Made by a program: the position numbers and the translations under genes. A stretch of 64,000 bases of DNA from Actinomadura rudentiformis (GTDB taxonomy: Bacteria; Actinomycetota; Actinomycetes; Streptosporangiales; Streptosporangiaceae). Under the pieces are notes generated by a model. The model made no database searches. It saw nothing but the letters and a program-made list of their open reading frames with translations, and was not told the origin of the DNA. Below, one piece after another: positions 8,569-15,604 of this stretch (positions within the stretch are counted from its first letter, which is position 1; every line of letters starts with the position of its first letter). Where the stretch lies: contig NZ_WBMT01000026.1 of the NCBI RefSeq assembly GCF_008923185.1, positions 116,921-180,920 on the forward strand. Direction: 5' to 3'.

Positions 8569-9189
8569 ATGAAGAACGTTAAGAGCCTGATCCTCAGGCA
8601 CAAGCTGATCTCTGCCGCCGGCGTCCTGGCCATGGGGCTGGTGGCCGCCCTCGCCCTCGCCGCGTTCCAGCCGTGGAAGCTGTGGGTCGACCAGACCGCG
8701 AACGAGGCTGCGCCGCCCGCCGCCGCCCCGCCGGTGCCAGGCGCACCCGCAGCCGGCGCGGCCGGGTCTGGTGCGCCCGCGGCCGGTGCGGCTCAGGGAG
8801 CGGGACAGGGGGCGGCTCAAGGGGCGGCCCAGGGAACGGTGGCGCGGACGCAGGAGGTCTTCAGCACCTCCAGCTGGCAGTCGATCTCGCACGGGACCAC
8901 GACCGGCAAGGTCAAGGTCTACAAGCACGCTGACGGCTCGTACGCGCTGCGCCTGGAAGACCTCGACACCTCCAACGGCCCAGACCTCAAGGTCGTGCTC
9001 TCCAAGGGCGGCCACGAGACCCAGCAGAACCTGAGCCCGGACTACCGCAACCTCGGCACGCTCAAGGGCAACAAAGGCAGCTCGAACTACTCCATCGCGG
9101 CCGGAGTGGACCTCAGCCAGTACAAGAGCGTGGTCATCTGGTGCAAGCGATTCGACTCCGTCTTCGCCGCCGCCCCGATCAGAACCTGA
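8569..9189 (+). CDS. Membrane-anchored DM13-domain protein
   Basis: A 206-residue protein with an N-terminal membrane anchor or signal (about residues 12-35), an Ala/Pro/Gly-rich linker with repeated GAAQG motifs (45-90), and a C-terminal DM13 domain (about 95-203). The domain signature is visible: HGTTTGKVKVY, SNGPDLKVVLSKG, NLGTLKGNKGSSNYSI and YKSVVIWCKRF, with the conserved Cys at about residue 190. DM13 domains are proposed to act in extracellular redox or electron transfer. It starts 170 bp from the divergent GH2 gene. The intergenic stretch holds a CGTAAG direct repeat but no clear -35. Confidence 0.85.
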   Translation: MKNVKSLILRHKLISAAGVLAMGLVAALALAAFQPWKLWVDQTANEAAPPAAAPPVPGAPAAGAAGSGAPAAGAAQGAGQGAAQGAAQGTVARTQEVFSTSSWQSISHGTTTGKVKVYKHADGSYALRLEDLDTSNGPDLKVVLSKGGHETQQNLSPDYRNLGTLKGNKGSSNYSIAAGVDLSQYKSVVIWCKRFDSVFAAAPIRT

Positions 9190-9210
9190 CCGTTCACGGG
9201 ACCAAGCCGC

Positions 9211-9262
9211 GACGCCACACTCTGACGCCGCACTCTGACGCCACACTCTGACGCCGCACGAC
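9211..9262 (+). repeat. Four tandem 13-bp repeats
   Basis: Units at 9211, 9224, 9237 and 9250, each GACGCC(A/G)CACTCT or nearly so. They fill the gap between two convergent genes and end in a hairpin. Confidence 0.85.
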
Positions 9263-9268
9263 GGCGTC
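9250..9268. terminator. Hairpin between convergent genes
   Basis: GACGCCG, five-base loop, CGGCGTC. There is no T-tract, as is usual for GC-rich actinobacterial terminators. It is placed correctly to stop both the DM13 gene and the minus-strand membrane gene. Confidence 0.5.
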
Positions 9269-9279
9269 GGACTCCGGCG

Positions 9280-10125
9280 TCAGACTCCGACGGCGGGCTT
9301 GGGGCGCGGGGTGAGCGCGTCCAGCACGGTGGCGGGCGAGTCGGCGAAGATCCGGATCGTCCGTACCTCGGCGGTCCGGCCGAACGGGCGGATGGCGGTG
9401 ATCGGCTCGGTCAGTTCCAGAACGATGTTGGTCTGGGAGGACACCGAGATCCCGAGCCGGTCGTCCTCGACGGTGATCAGTCGCTCCTCGTCGTAGTTGC
9501 GGACGCGCCGTACCGAGGCGATCTGCCGTCGGGGGATCCGCAGGTCGAAGAACGCGCCGTAGCGGATCCGCACCTCGTCGGCCGTGATGACGTGGGGCCT
9601 GGTGACGCAGGCGGCGACGACGGCGAGCACGGCCAGGATCGAGTAGGCGTCGATCGCCAGGAAGACGTTGCGCACCACCGCCGGCGCGCCGAACGCCCGG
9701 AGCAGGATCTCGACGCCGATCAGCTCGACCACCATCGCGAACAGGAACATCATCATCGTGGCCGTCTGGGCGCCGGAGTACGAGGCGGCGGTGGCGCCGG
9801 GCGGTACCCCGTGGCGGCGCCGTCCGAGCCATAGGACGAGGCTGACCAGTCCCTTCGTGTCAAATCCGATCAGCCGCCGCACCTTCGCGGGCACCAGTTC
9901 GTCCAGGACCGAGCCGAGGGCGGCGCGGCGGCCCGCGCCCCTCCGGCGCGCCGACCGGTACAGCCAGAAGGCGACCGCGCCCTCCAGAAGGAGCACCGCG
10001 GTGATGATCGCCTCGGTCGCGAGAGCCACGGAATGCGGGAGGGGAACGCCGGACACGAGCAGGACCACGAACACCACTTCGGCGGGAACGATGGCGTACA
10101 GGGCGGCACGGGCGACCCTCAGCAT
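9280..10125 (-). CDS. Membrane protein coupled to a MerR regulator
   Basis: A 281-residue protein with about four hydrophobic segments (roughly residues 8-28, 35-55, 110-135 and 145-170), followed by a soluble C-terminal part (about 180-281) rich in beta-strand-like sequence. No family is recognised with confidence. I chose the ATG at 10125 because it overlaps the stop of the MerR gene as TGATG. Upstream reading would run through the MerR gene. The tight coupling suggests that the MerR protein controls this gene. Confidence 0.75.
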   Translation of the reverse strand: MLRVARAALYAIVPAEVVFVVLLVSGVPLPHSVALATEAIITAVLLLEGAVAFWLYRSARRRGAGRRAALGSVLDELVPAKVRRLIGFDTKGLVSLVLWLGRRRHGVPPGATAASYSGAQTATMMMFLFAMVVELIGVEILLRAFGAPAVVRNVFLAIDAYSILAVLAVVAACVTRPHVITADEVRIRYGAFFDLRIPRRQIASVRRVRNYDEERLITVEDDRLGISVSSQTNIVLELTEPITAIRPFGRTAEVRTIRIFADSPATVLDALTPRPKPAVGV

Positions 10126-10892
10126 CAACTTCTCTCCTTCAACATCGTCATCAGTACGTGGAAGACCTCGGCCTGTGCGGGGGACAGGGTGAGGGACATC
10201 TCGCTGAGCCACCGGCCGTTCTCGTTGAAGGTGTCCGGATGGCCGTCCACGCTCGCGAGCATCATCGCCTTCATCTCCTCGGGGAGGTGGTCGGCGATGT
10301 CGGCGGCGAGCTCGGCGACGCGCGGGTCGTCGGGGGCGGCCTCCGCCAGCTCGTCGATGCGCGCGTAGATGGCCTCGCCGCGCGCCAGCGCCTCGGGCGT
10401 GGTGAGCGGCCGCAGCAGCTCGGCGAACGCCTCCCGTTCGCCTGGGTCGGCGGTCGTGTCGACGAGCGCGAGCATCTCCCGGTCGAAGTCGGCGAACTTC
10501 GAGCCGCCGGAGGGAAGGCCGCGCAGCACCGACGCCATCGCGGGCGACACCGCCGAGTCGGGATGCAGGTCGGCCTCGGCGAGGAGCGCGGCGAGCCGTT
10601 CCCGCCGCAGCCGGATGGCCTCCTGCTGCCCGGCCAGATCGGCGTCGAGCTCCAGCAGGACTTCGCGCAGCTCCTTGCCCTGGTCGTCGGCGAGTACGTC
10701 GCGGATCTCGTCGAGCGCCAGCCCTAGCTCCGCCAGCCGCCGGACGCGGGCGAGGAGGACGGCGTCCCGCAGTCGGTATTCGCGGTAGCCGTTGGGCAGC
10801 CGCTCGGGCTCGGGCAGGAGCCCCAGGTGGTGGTAGTGCCGGACGGTCCGGGTGGACACCCCGACCAGGGCGGCGAGTTCGCCGATCTTCAT
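10125..10892 (-). CDS. MerR family transcriptional regulator
   Basis: A 255-residue protein. The N-terminal winged helix reads KIGELAALVGVSTRTVRHYHHLGLL with a following YREYRLRDAVLL wing, diagnostic of MerR. A dimerisation helix covers about residues 75-115. The long helical C-terminus (about 120-255) is probably an effector domain, larger than in metal-sensing MerR proteins and without a Cys metal site. It is translationally coupled to the downstream membrane gene by a TGATG overlap. Start ATG preceded by GAAGG. Confidence 0.9.
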   Translation of the reverse strand: MKIGELAALVGVSTRTVRHYHHLGLLPEPERLPNGYREYRLRDAVLLARVRRLAELGLALDEIRDVLADDQGKELREVLLELDADLAGQQEAIRLRRERLAALLAEADLHPDSAVSPAMASVLRGLPSGGSKFADFDREMLALVDTTADPGEREAFAELLRPLTTPEALARGEAIYARIDELAEAAPDDPRVAELAADIADHLPEEMKAMMLASVDGHPDTFNENGRWLSEMSLTLSPAQAEVFHVLMTMLKERS

Positions 10893-10904
10893 GCCTTCAT
10901 TAGA

Positions 10905-10916
10905 AACGTTGACGTT
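10905..10916. promoter_or_regulatory. Near-palindrome upstream of the MerR gene
   Basis: AACGTTGACGTT differs from its reverse complement only at the central positions. It lies 12 bp upstream of the MerR start, so it may be the autoregulatory site. Confidence 0.4.
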
Positions 10917-10921
10917 GCGTG

Positions 10922-10981
10922 AAGGTCAAGGCGGCAAAGGTCAAGGCGGCCAAGGTCAAGACGGCCAAGGTCAAGACGGCC
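10922..10981 (+). repeat. Four tandem 15-bp repeats
   Basis: Units start at 10922, 10937, 10952 and 10967 (AAGGTCAAG(G/A)CGGCC pattern). They lie between two divergent genes and next to two palindromic operators. Confidence 0.9.
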
Positions 10982-11013
10982 GGGATCGGGGCGGGATTGA
11001 CGCGGCCGACTGA

Positions 11014-11030
11014 CTAGAATTAGATTCTAG
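11014..11030. promoter_or_regulatory. Palindromic operator candidate 1
   Basis: CTAGAAT, TAG, ATTCTAG: perfect 7-bp arms. AT-rich and out of character with the surroundings. It directly abuts operator candidate 2 and probably overlaps the promoter of the gene at 11064. Confidence 0.6.
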
Positions 11031-11046
11031 TACCGACCGGTCGGTA
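11031..11046. promoter_or_regulatory. Palindromic operator candidate 2 (TetR-type)
   Basis: TACCGACCGGTCGGTA is a perfect 16-bp palindrome of the ACCGACCGGTCGGT type common for TetR regulators. It ends 17 bp before the start at 11064. No TetR gene is adjacent. Confidence 0.65.
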
Positions 11047-11063
11047 TCTCAGAGGGGCACGGA

Positions 11064-11891
11064 ATGCGCGCAGCAGCTCGGCAGGCATGGCGACGGCTGG
11101 AGCCGGTGCACAGCATGATCTATTTCGTGCCGGAGGGCGGCCGGCGCTACGCCGAGCTCGGGCTCAAGGGCATGGCGGGCTACTTCGCCTCGCGCGGCGC
11201 GGTCTTCGGGCGCGCCTCGGCCGAGCTGGTCATCGCCACCTTCTACAACTTCAACCCCGACCTCGTGCGGAAGTCGCTGCCCGCCGCGTGGGACGTGGTG
11301 ACGCCCGAGCAGATCCTCGACGCCCGGCGCCGGGCCGCGGGTGAGGCGCTGCGCCGTGCCGGGATCCACGAGCTGCCCGGGCTGGAGGAGACCCTCGGCC
11401 TCGCCCGGCGCGCCGCGGAGGCCGCCGCCCAGCACCTGCACGGCCGCCCGCTGTTCGCCGCCCATGTCACCCTGCCGTGGCCGGACGAGCCGATCGACCA
11501 GTTGTGGCACGCCCAGACCCTGCTTCGCGAGTTCCGCGGCGACGGTCACATCGCGGCGCTGCTCAGCGAGGGAGTGAGCGGGCTGGAGGCCCTCATCCTG
11601 CATGCCGCCAGCGGCGACGTCACCACCGCGTTCCTCAAGATCAGCCGGGCCTGGCCGGAGGAGGAGTGGGACGCCACCGAGGAACGGCTGCGCGAGCGCG
11701 GCCTCCTCGACGGCGAGACGCTGAGCGCCGAGGGCAAGGCCCTCCGCCAGCACATCGAGGACCGCACCGACACCCTGGCCATGCCCGCCTACACGGCCCT
11801 CGGCGAGGACGGCTGCAAGCGGCTGGCCGAGCTGGCCCGCCCGTTCGGCCGTGGCGTCGTCGCCGCAGGCCTCCTCAACGTCGGCAAGTGA
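11064..11891 (+). CDS. SCO6745-family (SalK-like) protein
   Basis: A 275-residue soluble, mostly helical protein resembling the actinobacterial SCO6745/SalK group of unknown function. Recognisable parts are VHSMIYFVPEG near residue 20, LGLKGMAGYFASRGA, a FYNFNPDLVRKSLPAAW segment and ALLSEGVSGLEALILHAASG in the middle. Members look like degenerate winged-helix or effector domains. Two perfect palindromes just upstream indicate tight repression by an unlinked regulator. ATG preceded by AGAGGGG. Confidence 0.78.
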   Translation: MRAAARQAWRRLEPVHSMIYFVPEGGRRYAELGLKGMAGYFASRGAVFGRASAELVIATFYNFNPDLVRKSLPAAWDVVTPEQILDARRRAAGEALRRAGIHELPGLEETLGLARRAAEAAAQHLHGRPLFAAHVTLPWPDEPIDQLWHAQTLLREFRGDGHIAALLSEGVSGLEALILHAASGDVTTAFLKISRAWPEEEWDATEERLRERGLLDGETLSAEGKALRQHIEDRTDTLAMPAYTALGEDGCKRLAELARPFGRGVVAAGLLNVGK

Positions 11892-11936
11892 GCACGCCGG
11901 AAGCCGGGGACTGGAGCCGCCGGGCCATCGCCCGCG

Positions 11937-12815
11937 CTATTTGATGATCACGCGGTCGTTGGGCGCGCCGCCGTCGTCGGTCCAGCCGTCGTGCCCGTCG
12001 TCGGCCGTCCAGCCCTTGCCGCCGTGCCTGACCTCGGTGAGCCCGTAGGCCTGCGCGTGGGTCACCGCCCACGAGGCGACCGCCCAGCCCGTCCGCCCGC
12101 TGCTCACCCGGACCGCGTCGGAGTCGGCCGGGGGCTCGGCCGTCTCGGTGGCGCTCACGCTGGCCGCCGGGTTCTCGACCTGGAGGCGGCTGCCGAAGGC
12201 TCGGCGCAGCTCCCGGATCGCCTCTGCCCGCCGCGGCTTGGTCTTCTTGTCCGGAGCGAACCAGCACCGCACCGACGCCGGCGTACGGCCGGTGAACGCC
12301 TGCGCCAGCAGCTTGCCCTGCGGCTCGTGCTGGGCGTAGGCGGTGCCGTCGGCGCTGCGCTGCACGCGCTGCGCGGCGTCGTGGAGGTCACGGTCGAGGT
12401 AGTCCTTCACCTTGACCAGCGCGTCGAAGAACTTGCTCGTGGACGTCACCGGGTCGCGCAGCTTTTCCGGGGGACCCCAGCCCTGCGACGGGCGTTGCTG
12501 GAACATGCCGACCGAGTCGCGGTCGCCGCCGGGCAGGTTGCGGATGTGCGACTCCTGGATCACGGTCGCGTACGCGATCACCGCCGCCCGCTCGGGCAGT
12601 TTCTTGCGGTAGGCCACCGCGGCGATCGTCGCCGCGTTCGCCCCCTGCTCCAGGTCGAGCGGCATCTTGCCCGCCGCCGTCCGCACCTCGCAGTTGGACC
12701 CGTGCAGGTAGGGCCGGACACGCGCGAAGAGCGCGTACCCGGCGACCCCGAGCACGAGCAGGATGGCGAGCGTGATCCCGGTCACCCGCGCCCGTCGGTG
12801 ATCCCATACAGCCAC
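11937..12815 (-). CDS. Membrane-anchored lysozyme-like (transglycosylase-fold) protein
   Basis: A 292-residue protein with one N-terminal membrane span (about residues 12-33) and an extracellular domain. The NAATIAAVAYRKKLP and VIAYATVIQESHIRNL segments, with Glu in IQESHIRN followed by GDRDSVGMFQQRPSQGWG, have the look of the lysozyme-like fold with a putative catalytic Glu. I chose GTG 12815 because a TACCGT box lies six bases upstream; a longer start at 12854 would leave only 5 bp to the divergent dapD start. The C-terminal 70 residues look like a small separate domain. Peptidoglycan cleavage is inferred only. Confidence 0.72.
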   Translation of the reverse strand: MAVWDHRRARVTGITLAILLVLGVAGYALFARVRPYLHGSNCEVRTAAGKMPLDLEQGANAATIAAVAYRKKLPERAAVIAYATVIQESHIRNLPGGDRDSVGMFQQRPSQGWGPPEKLRDPVTSTSKFFDALVKVKDYLDRDLHDAAQRVQRSADGTAYAQHEPQGKLLAQAFTGRTPASVRCWFAPDKKTKPRRAEAIRELRRAFGSRLQVENPAASVSATETAEPPADSDAVRVSSGRTGWAVASWAVTHAQAYGLTEVRHGGKGWTADDGHDGWTDDGGAPNDRVIIK

Positions 12816-12821
12816 GCGACG

Positions 12822-12827
12822 ACGGTA
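12822..12827 (-). promoter_or_regulatory. Candidate -10 box of a leaderless promoter
   Basis: TACCGT on the minus strand, six bases before the GTG at 12815. It decides the start chosen for that gene. Confidence 0.5.
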
Positions 12828-12845
12828 CCGGGAGTTGGCCCCCAG

Positions 12846-12851
12846 TAAGCT
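12846..12851 (+). promoter_or_regulatory. Candidate -10 box of a leaderless promoter (dapD)
   Basis: TAAGCT, eight bases before the dapD ATG at 12860, with no Shine-Dalgarno between. Confidence 0.55.
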
Positions 12852-12859
12852 CATGGGCC

Positions 12860-13696
12860 ATGACCGAATCGTTCACCAGCCCGATCTCCGCCGTCATCGA
12901 CGAGCTGTGGGAGCGGCGCGCCGAGCTCACCCCGGACGACACCGAGGCGCGCACGGCGATCGTCGCGGCCGTCGACCAGATCGACGCCGGCGAGGCCCGC
13001 GTCGCCCTCATCGACCCGGCGTCCGACCAGGTCGTCGTCGACGAGCGCGCCAAGCGCGCGATCCTGATGAGCTTCAAGGTGCTCGGGATGGCGCGTTCGC
13101 AGGTGGGCGACTTCGCGTACCACGACCGCATCCCGCTCAAGAGCCGCCTGGAGGGCGTGCGCGTCGTCCCGGGCGCGATCGCCCGCTGGGGCTCCTACCT
13201 GGCGCCCGGCGTGGTGCTGATGCCCTCGTTCACCAACATCGGCGCGTACGTCGACAGCGGCACGATGGTCGACACATGGGCGACGGTCGGCTCCTGCGCG
13301 CAGGTCGGCAAGAACGTGCACCTGTCGGGCGGCGTCGGCATCGGCGGCGTGCTGGAGCCCCCGAACGCCGTCCCGGTCATCGTCGAGGACGAGGCCATGA
13401 TCGGCAGCCGGTCGATGATCGTCGAGGGTGCCCGGGTCGGCAAGGGCGCAGTGGTCGGCTCCGGCACCAACCTGTCGGCCTCGATGCCGGTGATCGACGT
13501 CGAGACCGGCGAGGAGATCAGCCGCGGCCGCATCCCCGACTGGTGCGTGGCGGTCGGCGGCACCCGGCTCAAGGAGTTCAAGGGCGGCACGTTCGGCATG
13601 CCCGCCGTGCTGATCCTCAAGCGCCTGGAAGAGGGCCAGCGGCACAACAAGGCCGAGCTCAACGACATCCTCCGCGACCACGGCATCAACACCTGA
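12860..13696 (+). CDS. dapD: 2,3,4,5-tetrahydropyridine-2,6-dicarboxylate N-succinyltransferase
   Basis: Cytosolic step of the succinylase branch of lysine and diaminopimelate synthesis: transfers succinyl from succinyl-CoA to tetrahydrodipicolinate. It is 278 residues. The central left-handed parallel beta-helix is obvious, with MPSFTNIGAYVDSGTMVDTW, VGSCAQVGKNVHLSGG and GIGGVLEP around residues 115-175. These blocks are almost identical to the proteobacterial (E. coli type) enzyme of 274 residues, not to the about 317-residue mycobacterial DapD. dapE follows 115 bp downstream. Confidence 0.95.
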   Translation: MTESFTSPISAVIDELWERRAELTPDDTEARTAIVAAVDQIDAGEARVALIDPASDQVVVDERAKRAILMSFKVLGMARSQVGDFAYHDRIPLKSRLEGVRVVPGAIARWGSYLAPGVVLMPSFTNIGAYVDSGTMVDTWATVGSCAQVGKNVHLSGGVGIGGVLEPPNAVPVIVEDEAMIGSRSMIVEGARVGKGAVVGSGTNLSASMPVIDVETGEEISRGRIPDWCVAVGGTRLKEFKGGTFGMPAVLILKRLEEGQRHNKAELNDILRDHGINT

Positions 13697-13702
13697 CCTC
13701 AC

Positions 13703-13741
13703 GCGAACAGGGCGCGCGAACAGTGCGCGCGAACACGGCGC
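13703..13741 (+). repeat. Three tandem 13-bp repeats between dapD and dapE
   Basis: Units GCGAACAGGGCGC, GCGAACAGTGCGC and GCGAACACGGCGC, followed by a decayed fourth copy to about 13754. Confidence 0.8.
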
Positions 13742-13797
13742 GAGCAGGGCGGGCGCCCCGGGCCGGCCGGCTCCGGGCGCCCTTCTCGTCCCGCCGG

Positions 13798-13803
13798 TAG
13801 GGT
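13798..13803 (+). promoter_or_regulatory. Candidate -10 box of a leaderless promoter (dapE)
   Basis: TAGGGT, eight bases before the dapE ATG at 13812. An upstream in-frame TTG at 13803 overlaps this box and is therefore unlikely as a start. Confidence 0.6.
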
Positions 13804-13811
13804 TGGCGGTC

Positions 13812-14870
13812 ATGCGGCTTGACCTCTCCTTGGACGTGGCGGACCTGACGGCGGCGATCGTCGACATCGAGTCGGTGAGCGGGAACGAGAAGGAGCTCGC
13901 CGACGCGGTGGAGGAGGCGCTGCGGGCGTTGCCGCATCTGACCGTGGAACGCGTGGGCGAGAACGTGATCGCCCGCACCGCCCTGGGCCGGGCCGAGCGG
14001 GTCGTGCTCGCCGGGCACCTCGACACCGTGCCGCTGAACGGCAACCTGCCCTCGCGGGTGGAGGGCGGCCGGCTCTACGGGTGCGGGACGACCGACATGA
14101 AGAGCGGAGTCGCGGTGGCGTTGAAGCTGGCCGCCACCGTCACCGAGCCGACCCGCGACGTCACGTACCTCTGCTACGACTGCGAGGAGATCGAAGCGGA
14201 GCGGAACGGGCTCAGGCGGCTCGCCGAGACCCGTCCCGAGCTGCTCGCCGGGGACTTCGCGGTGCTGATGGAGCCGACCGCGGCGCTGATCGAGGGAGGC
14301 TGCCAGGGCACCATCCGCGTCGAGGTCACCGCGCGGGGGGCACGGGCGCACAGCGCGCGGGCGTGGATGGGGTCGAACGCCGTCCACAAGGCCGCCGAGA
14401 TCCTGGACGTCCTGCGTTCGTACGAGCCGACGCGGCCGGTCGTGGACGGGCTGGAGTACCACGAGGGGCTCAACGCCGTCTTCATCCGGGGCGGGGTCGC
14501 GGGGAACGTGATCCCCGACGAGTGCGTGGTGACCGTCAACTACCGGTTCGCGCCCGACAAGACGCTGGACGAGGCCGAGGCGTACCTGCGGGAACTGTTC
14601 GAGGGCTTCGAGGTCAAGGTCACCGACGGGGCCGCGGCGGCGCGGCCGGGACTGACGCACCCGGCGGCCGCGGCGTTCGTGATGGCGACCGGGGCGGAGG
14701 TCCGCGCCAAGCTGGGATGGACGGACGTGGCGCGCTTCTCCGCGCTGGGCGTGCCCGCGGTCAACTACGGGCCCGGCGAGCCGACGCTGGCCCACACGAA
14801 GGACGAATTCGTCGAGATCCCCTTGATCGCCGACTGCGAGCGCCGCATGCGCGCCTGGCTGACCACCTGA
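13812..14870 (+). CDS. dapE: Succinyl-diaminopimelate desuccinylase
   Basis: Zinc M20-family hydrolase that releases succinate from N-succinyl-LL-diaminopimelate, after DapD. It is 352 residues. Metal-binding positions are readable: VVLAGHLDTVP (His about residue 65), GRLYGCGTTDMKSG (Asp about 96), CYDCEEIEA (the catalytic Glu pair), MEPT, and a C-terminal HTKDEF (His). A dimerisation lid domain lies between about 165 and 280. Start at 13812 fits the TAGGGT box. Downstream of dapD on the same strand. Confidence 0.95.
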   Translation: MRLDLSLDVADLTAAIVDIESVSGNEKELADAVEEALRALPHLTVERVGENVIARTALGRAERVVLAGHLDTVPLNGNLPSRVEGGRLYGCGTTDMKSGVAVALKLAATVTEPTRDVTYLCYDCEEIEAERNGLRRLAETRPELLAGDFAVLMEPTAALIEGGCQGTIRVEVTARGARAHSARAWMGSNAVHKAAEILDVLRSYEPTRPVVDGLEYHEGLNAVFIRGGVAGNVIPDECVVTVNYRFAPDKTLDEAEAYLRELFEGFEVKVTDGAAAARPGLTHPAAAAFVMATGAEVRAKLGWTDVARFSALGVPAVNYGPGEPTLAHTKDEFVEIPLIADCERRMRAWLTT

Positions 14871-14874
14871 TCTT

Positions 14875-15504
14875 TCAAGCCTTCAAACCGGCGAGGATGA
14901 CGTCCGCGTAGATGTGGTGCTCGCCGGGCACGGCCCGGGTCGTCGCCATGGCCAGGCCGCACATCAGGGCCTGGAACTGCGAGTAGCCGATGTCGGCGCG
15001 GAGCGCACCGGCCTTGTGGGCGCGGTCGAGCAGTTCGGTCACGTTGGTGCGGAGCTCGTGATTCTCGATGCCCGTGCCGTTGTCGAGCAGCCTGCCGACG
15101 TCGCCGAACACCTCGCGCAGCCCGCGGTTGCGCACCATGATCTCGGCGCTCCGGCGGACGAACATGGCCAGCCCCTCCCACGCGTCCGGGAGAGTGAGCG
15201 CCTCCGCCGCGTTGACGGCTCCCTCGGCCATCCACTCGTCGGTGAGCTCGTCCACCAGCACCTGCTTGGTGGGGAAGTGGCGGTAAACGGTGCCGACGCC
15301 GACCCCGGCGCGCCTGGCGATGTCCTCCATCTGAGCCTCGGTGCCGTGCTCCAGGAAGGCCACCCGCGCTGCGTCCAGGACGCGCTGCCGGTTGCGGCGG
15401 GCGTCGGCGCGCAGCGGACGGCCCTCTGCACGGCCCTCCGGACGGCCCGGCGAGGTGGGGGCGTCGGCCGTCACCTTGACGGCTGAGCTTTGCGAATCGG
15501 TCAT
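14875..15504 (-). CDS. TetR family regulator of the adjacent efflux gene
   Basis: A 209-residue protein. A disordered N-terminus of about 30 residues is followed by the TetR HTH (RQRVLDAARVAFLEHG, MEDIARRAGVGVGTVYRHFPTK, residues about 36-85). The remainder is helical. It is divergent from the MFS transporter gene, with an operator-like palindrome placed inside the transporter promoter. The simplest reading is a drug-responsive repressor of that transporter. ATG with a GGAG motif close upstream. Confidence 0.92.
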   Translation of the reverse strand: MTDSQSSAVKVTADAPTSPGRPEGRAEGRPLRADARRNRQRVLDAARVAFLEHGTEAQMEDIARRAGVGVGTVYRHFPTKQVLVDELTDEWMAEGAVNAAEALTLPDAWEGLAMFVRRSAEIMVRNRGLREVFGDVGRLLDNGTGIENHELRTNVTELLDRAHKAGALRADIGYSQFQALMCGLAMATTRAVPGEHHIYADVILAGLKA

Positions 15505-15524
15505 CAGCTCCAGTCAACCACGAG

Positions 15525-15554
15525 TTGACAACAGGAATCCAGATTCCGTATCGT
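15525..15554 (+). promoter_or_regulatory. Sigma-70-type promoter with an operator in its spacer
   Basis: TTGACA at 15525-15530 and TATCGT at 15549-15554 with an 18-bp spacer. The spacer contains GGAATC-CA-GATTCC (15534-15547), a perfect 6-bp inverted repeat. A further GGAATC half-site occurs at 15571. A repressor bound here would block RNA polymerase directly. Confidence 0.75.
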
Positions 15555-15604
15555 TCCCGCCGCGTTAAGCGGAATCGGAATTCGACTTCCAGTTAGGAGC
15601 CTCC

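Noticed and set aside
11014..11046. Identification of the palindromes as KstR, FasR or FadR sites
   Set aside because: Neither palindrome fits the published consensus well enough by eye, and no such regulator is adjacent.
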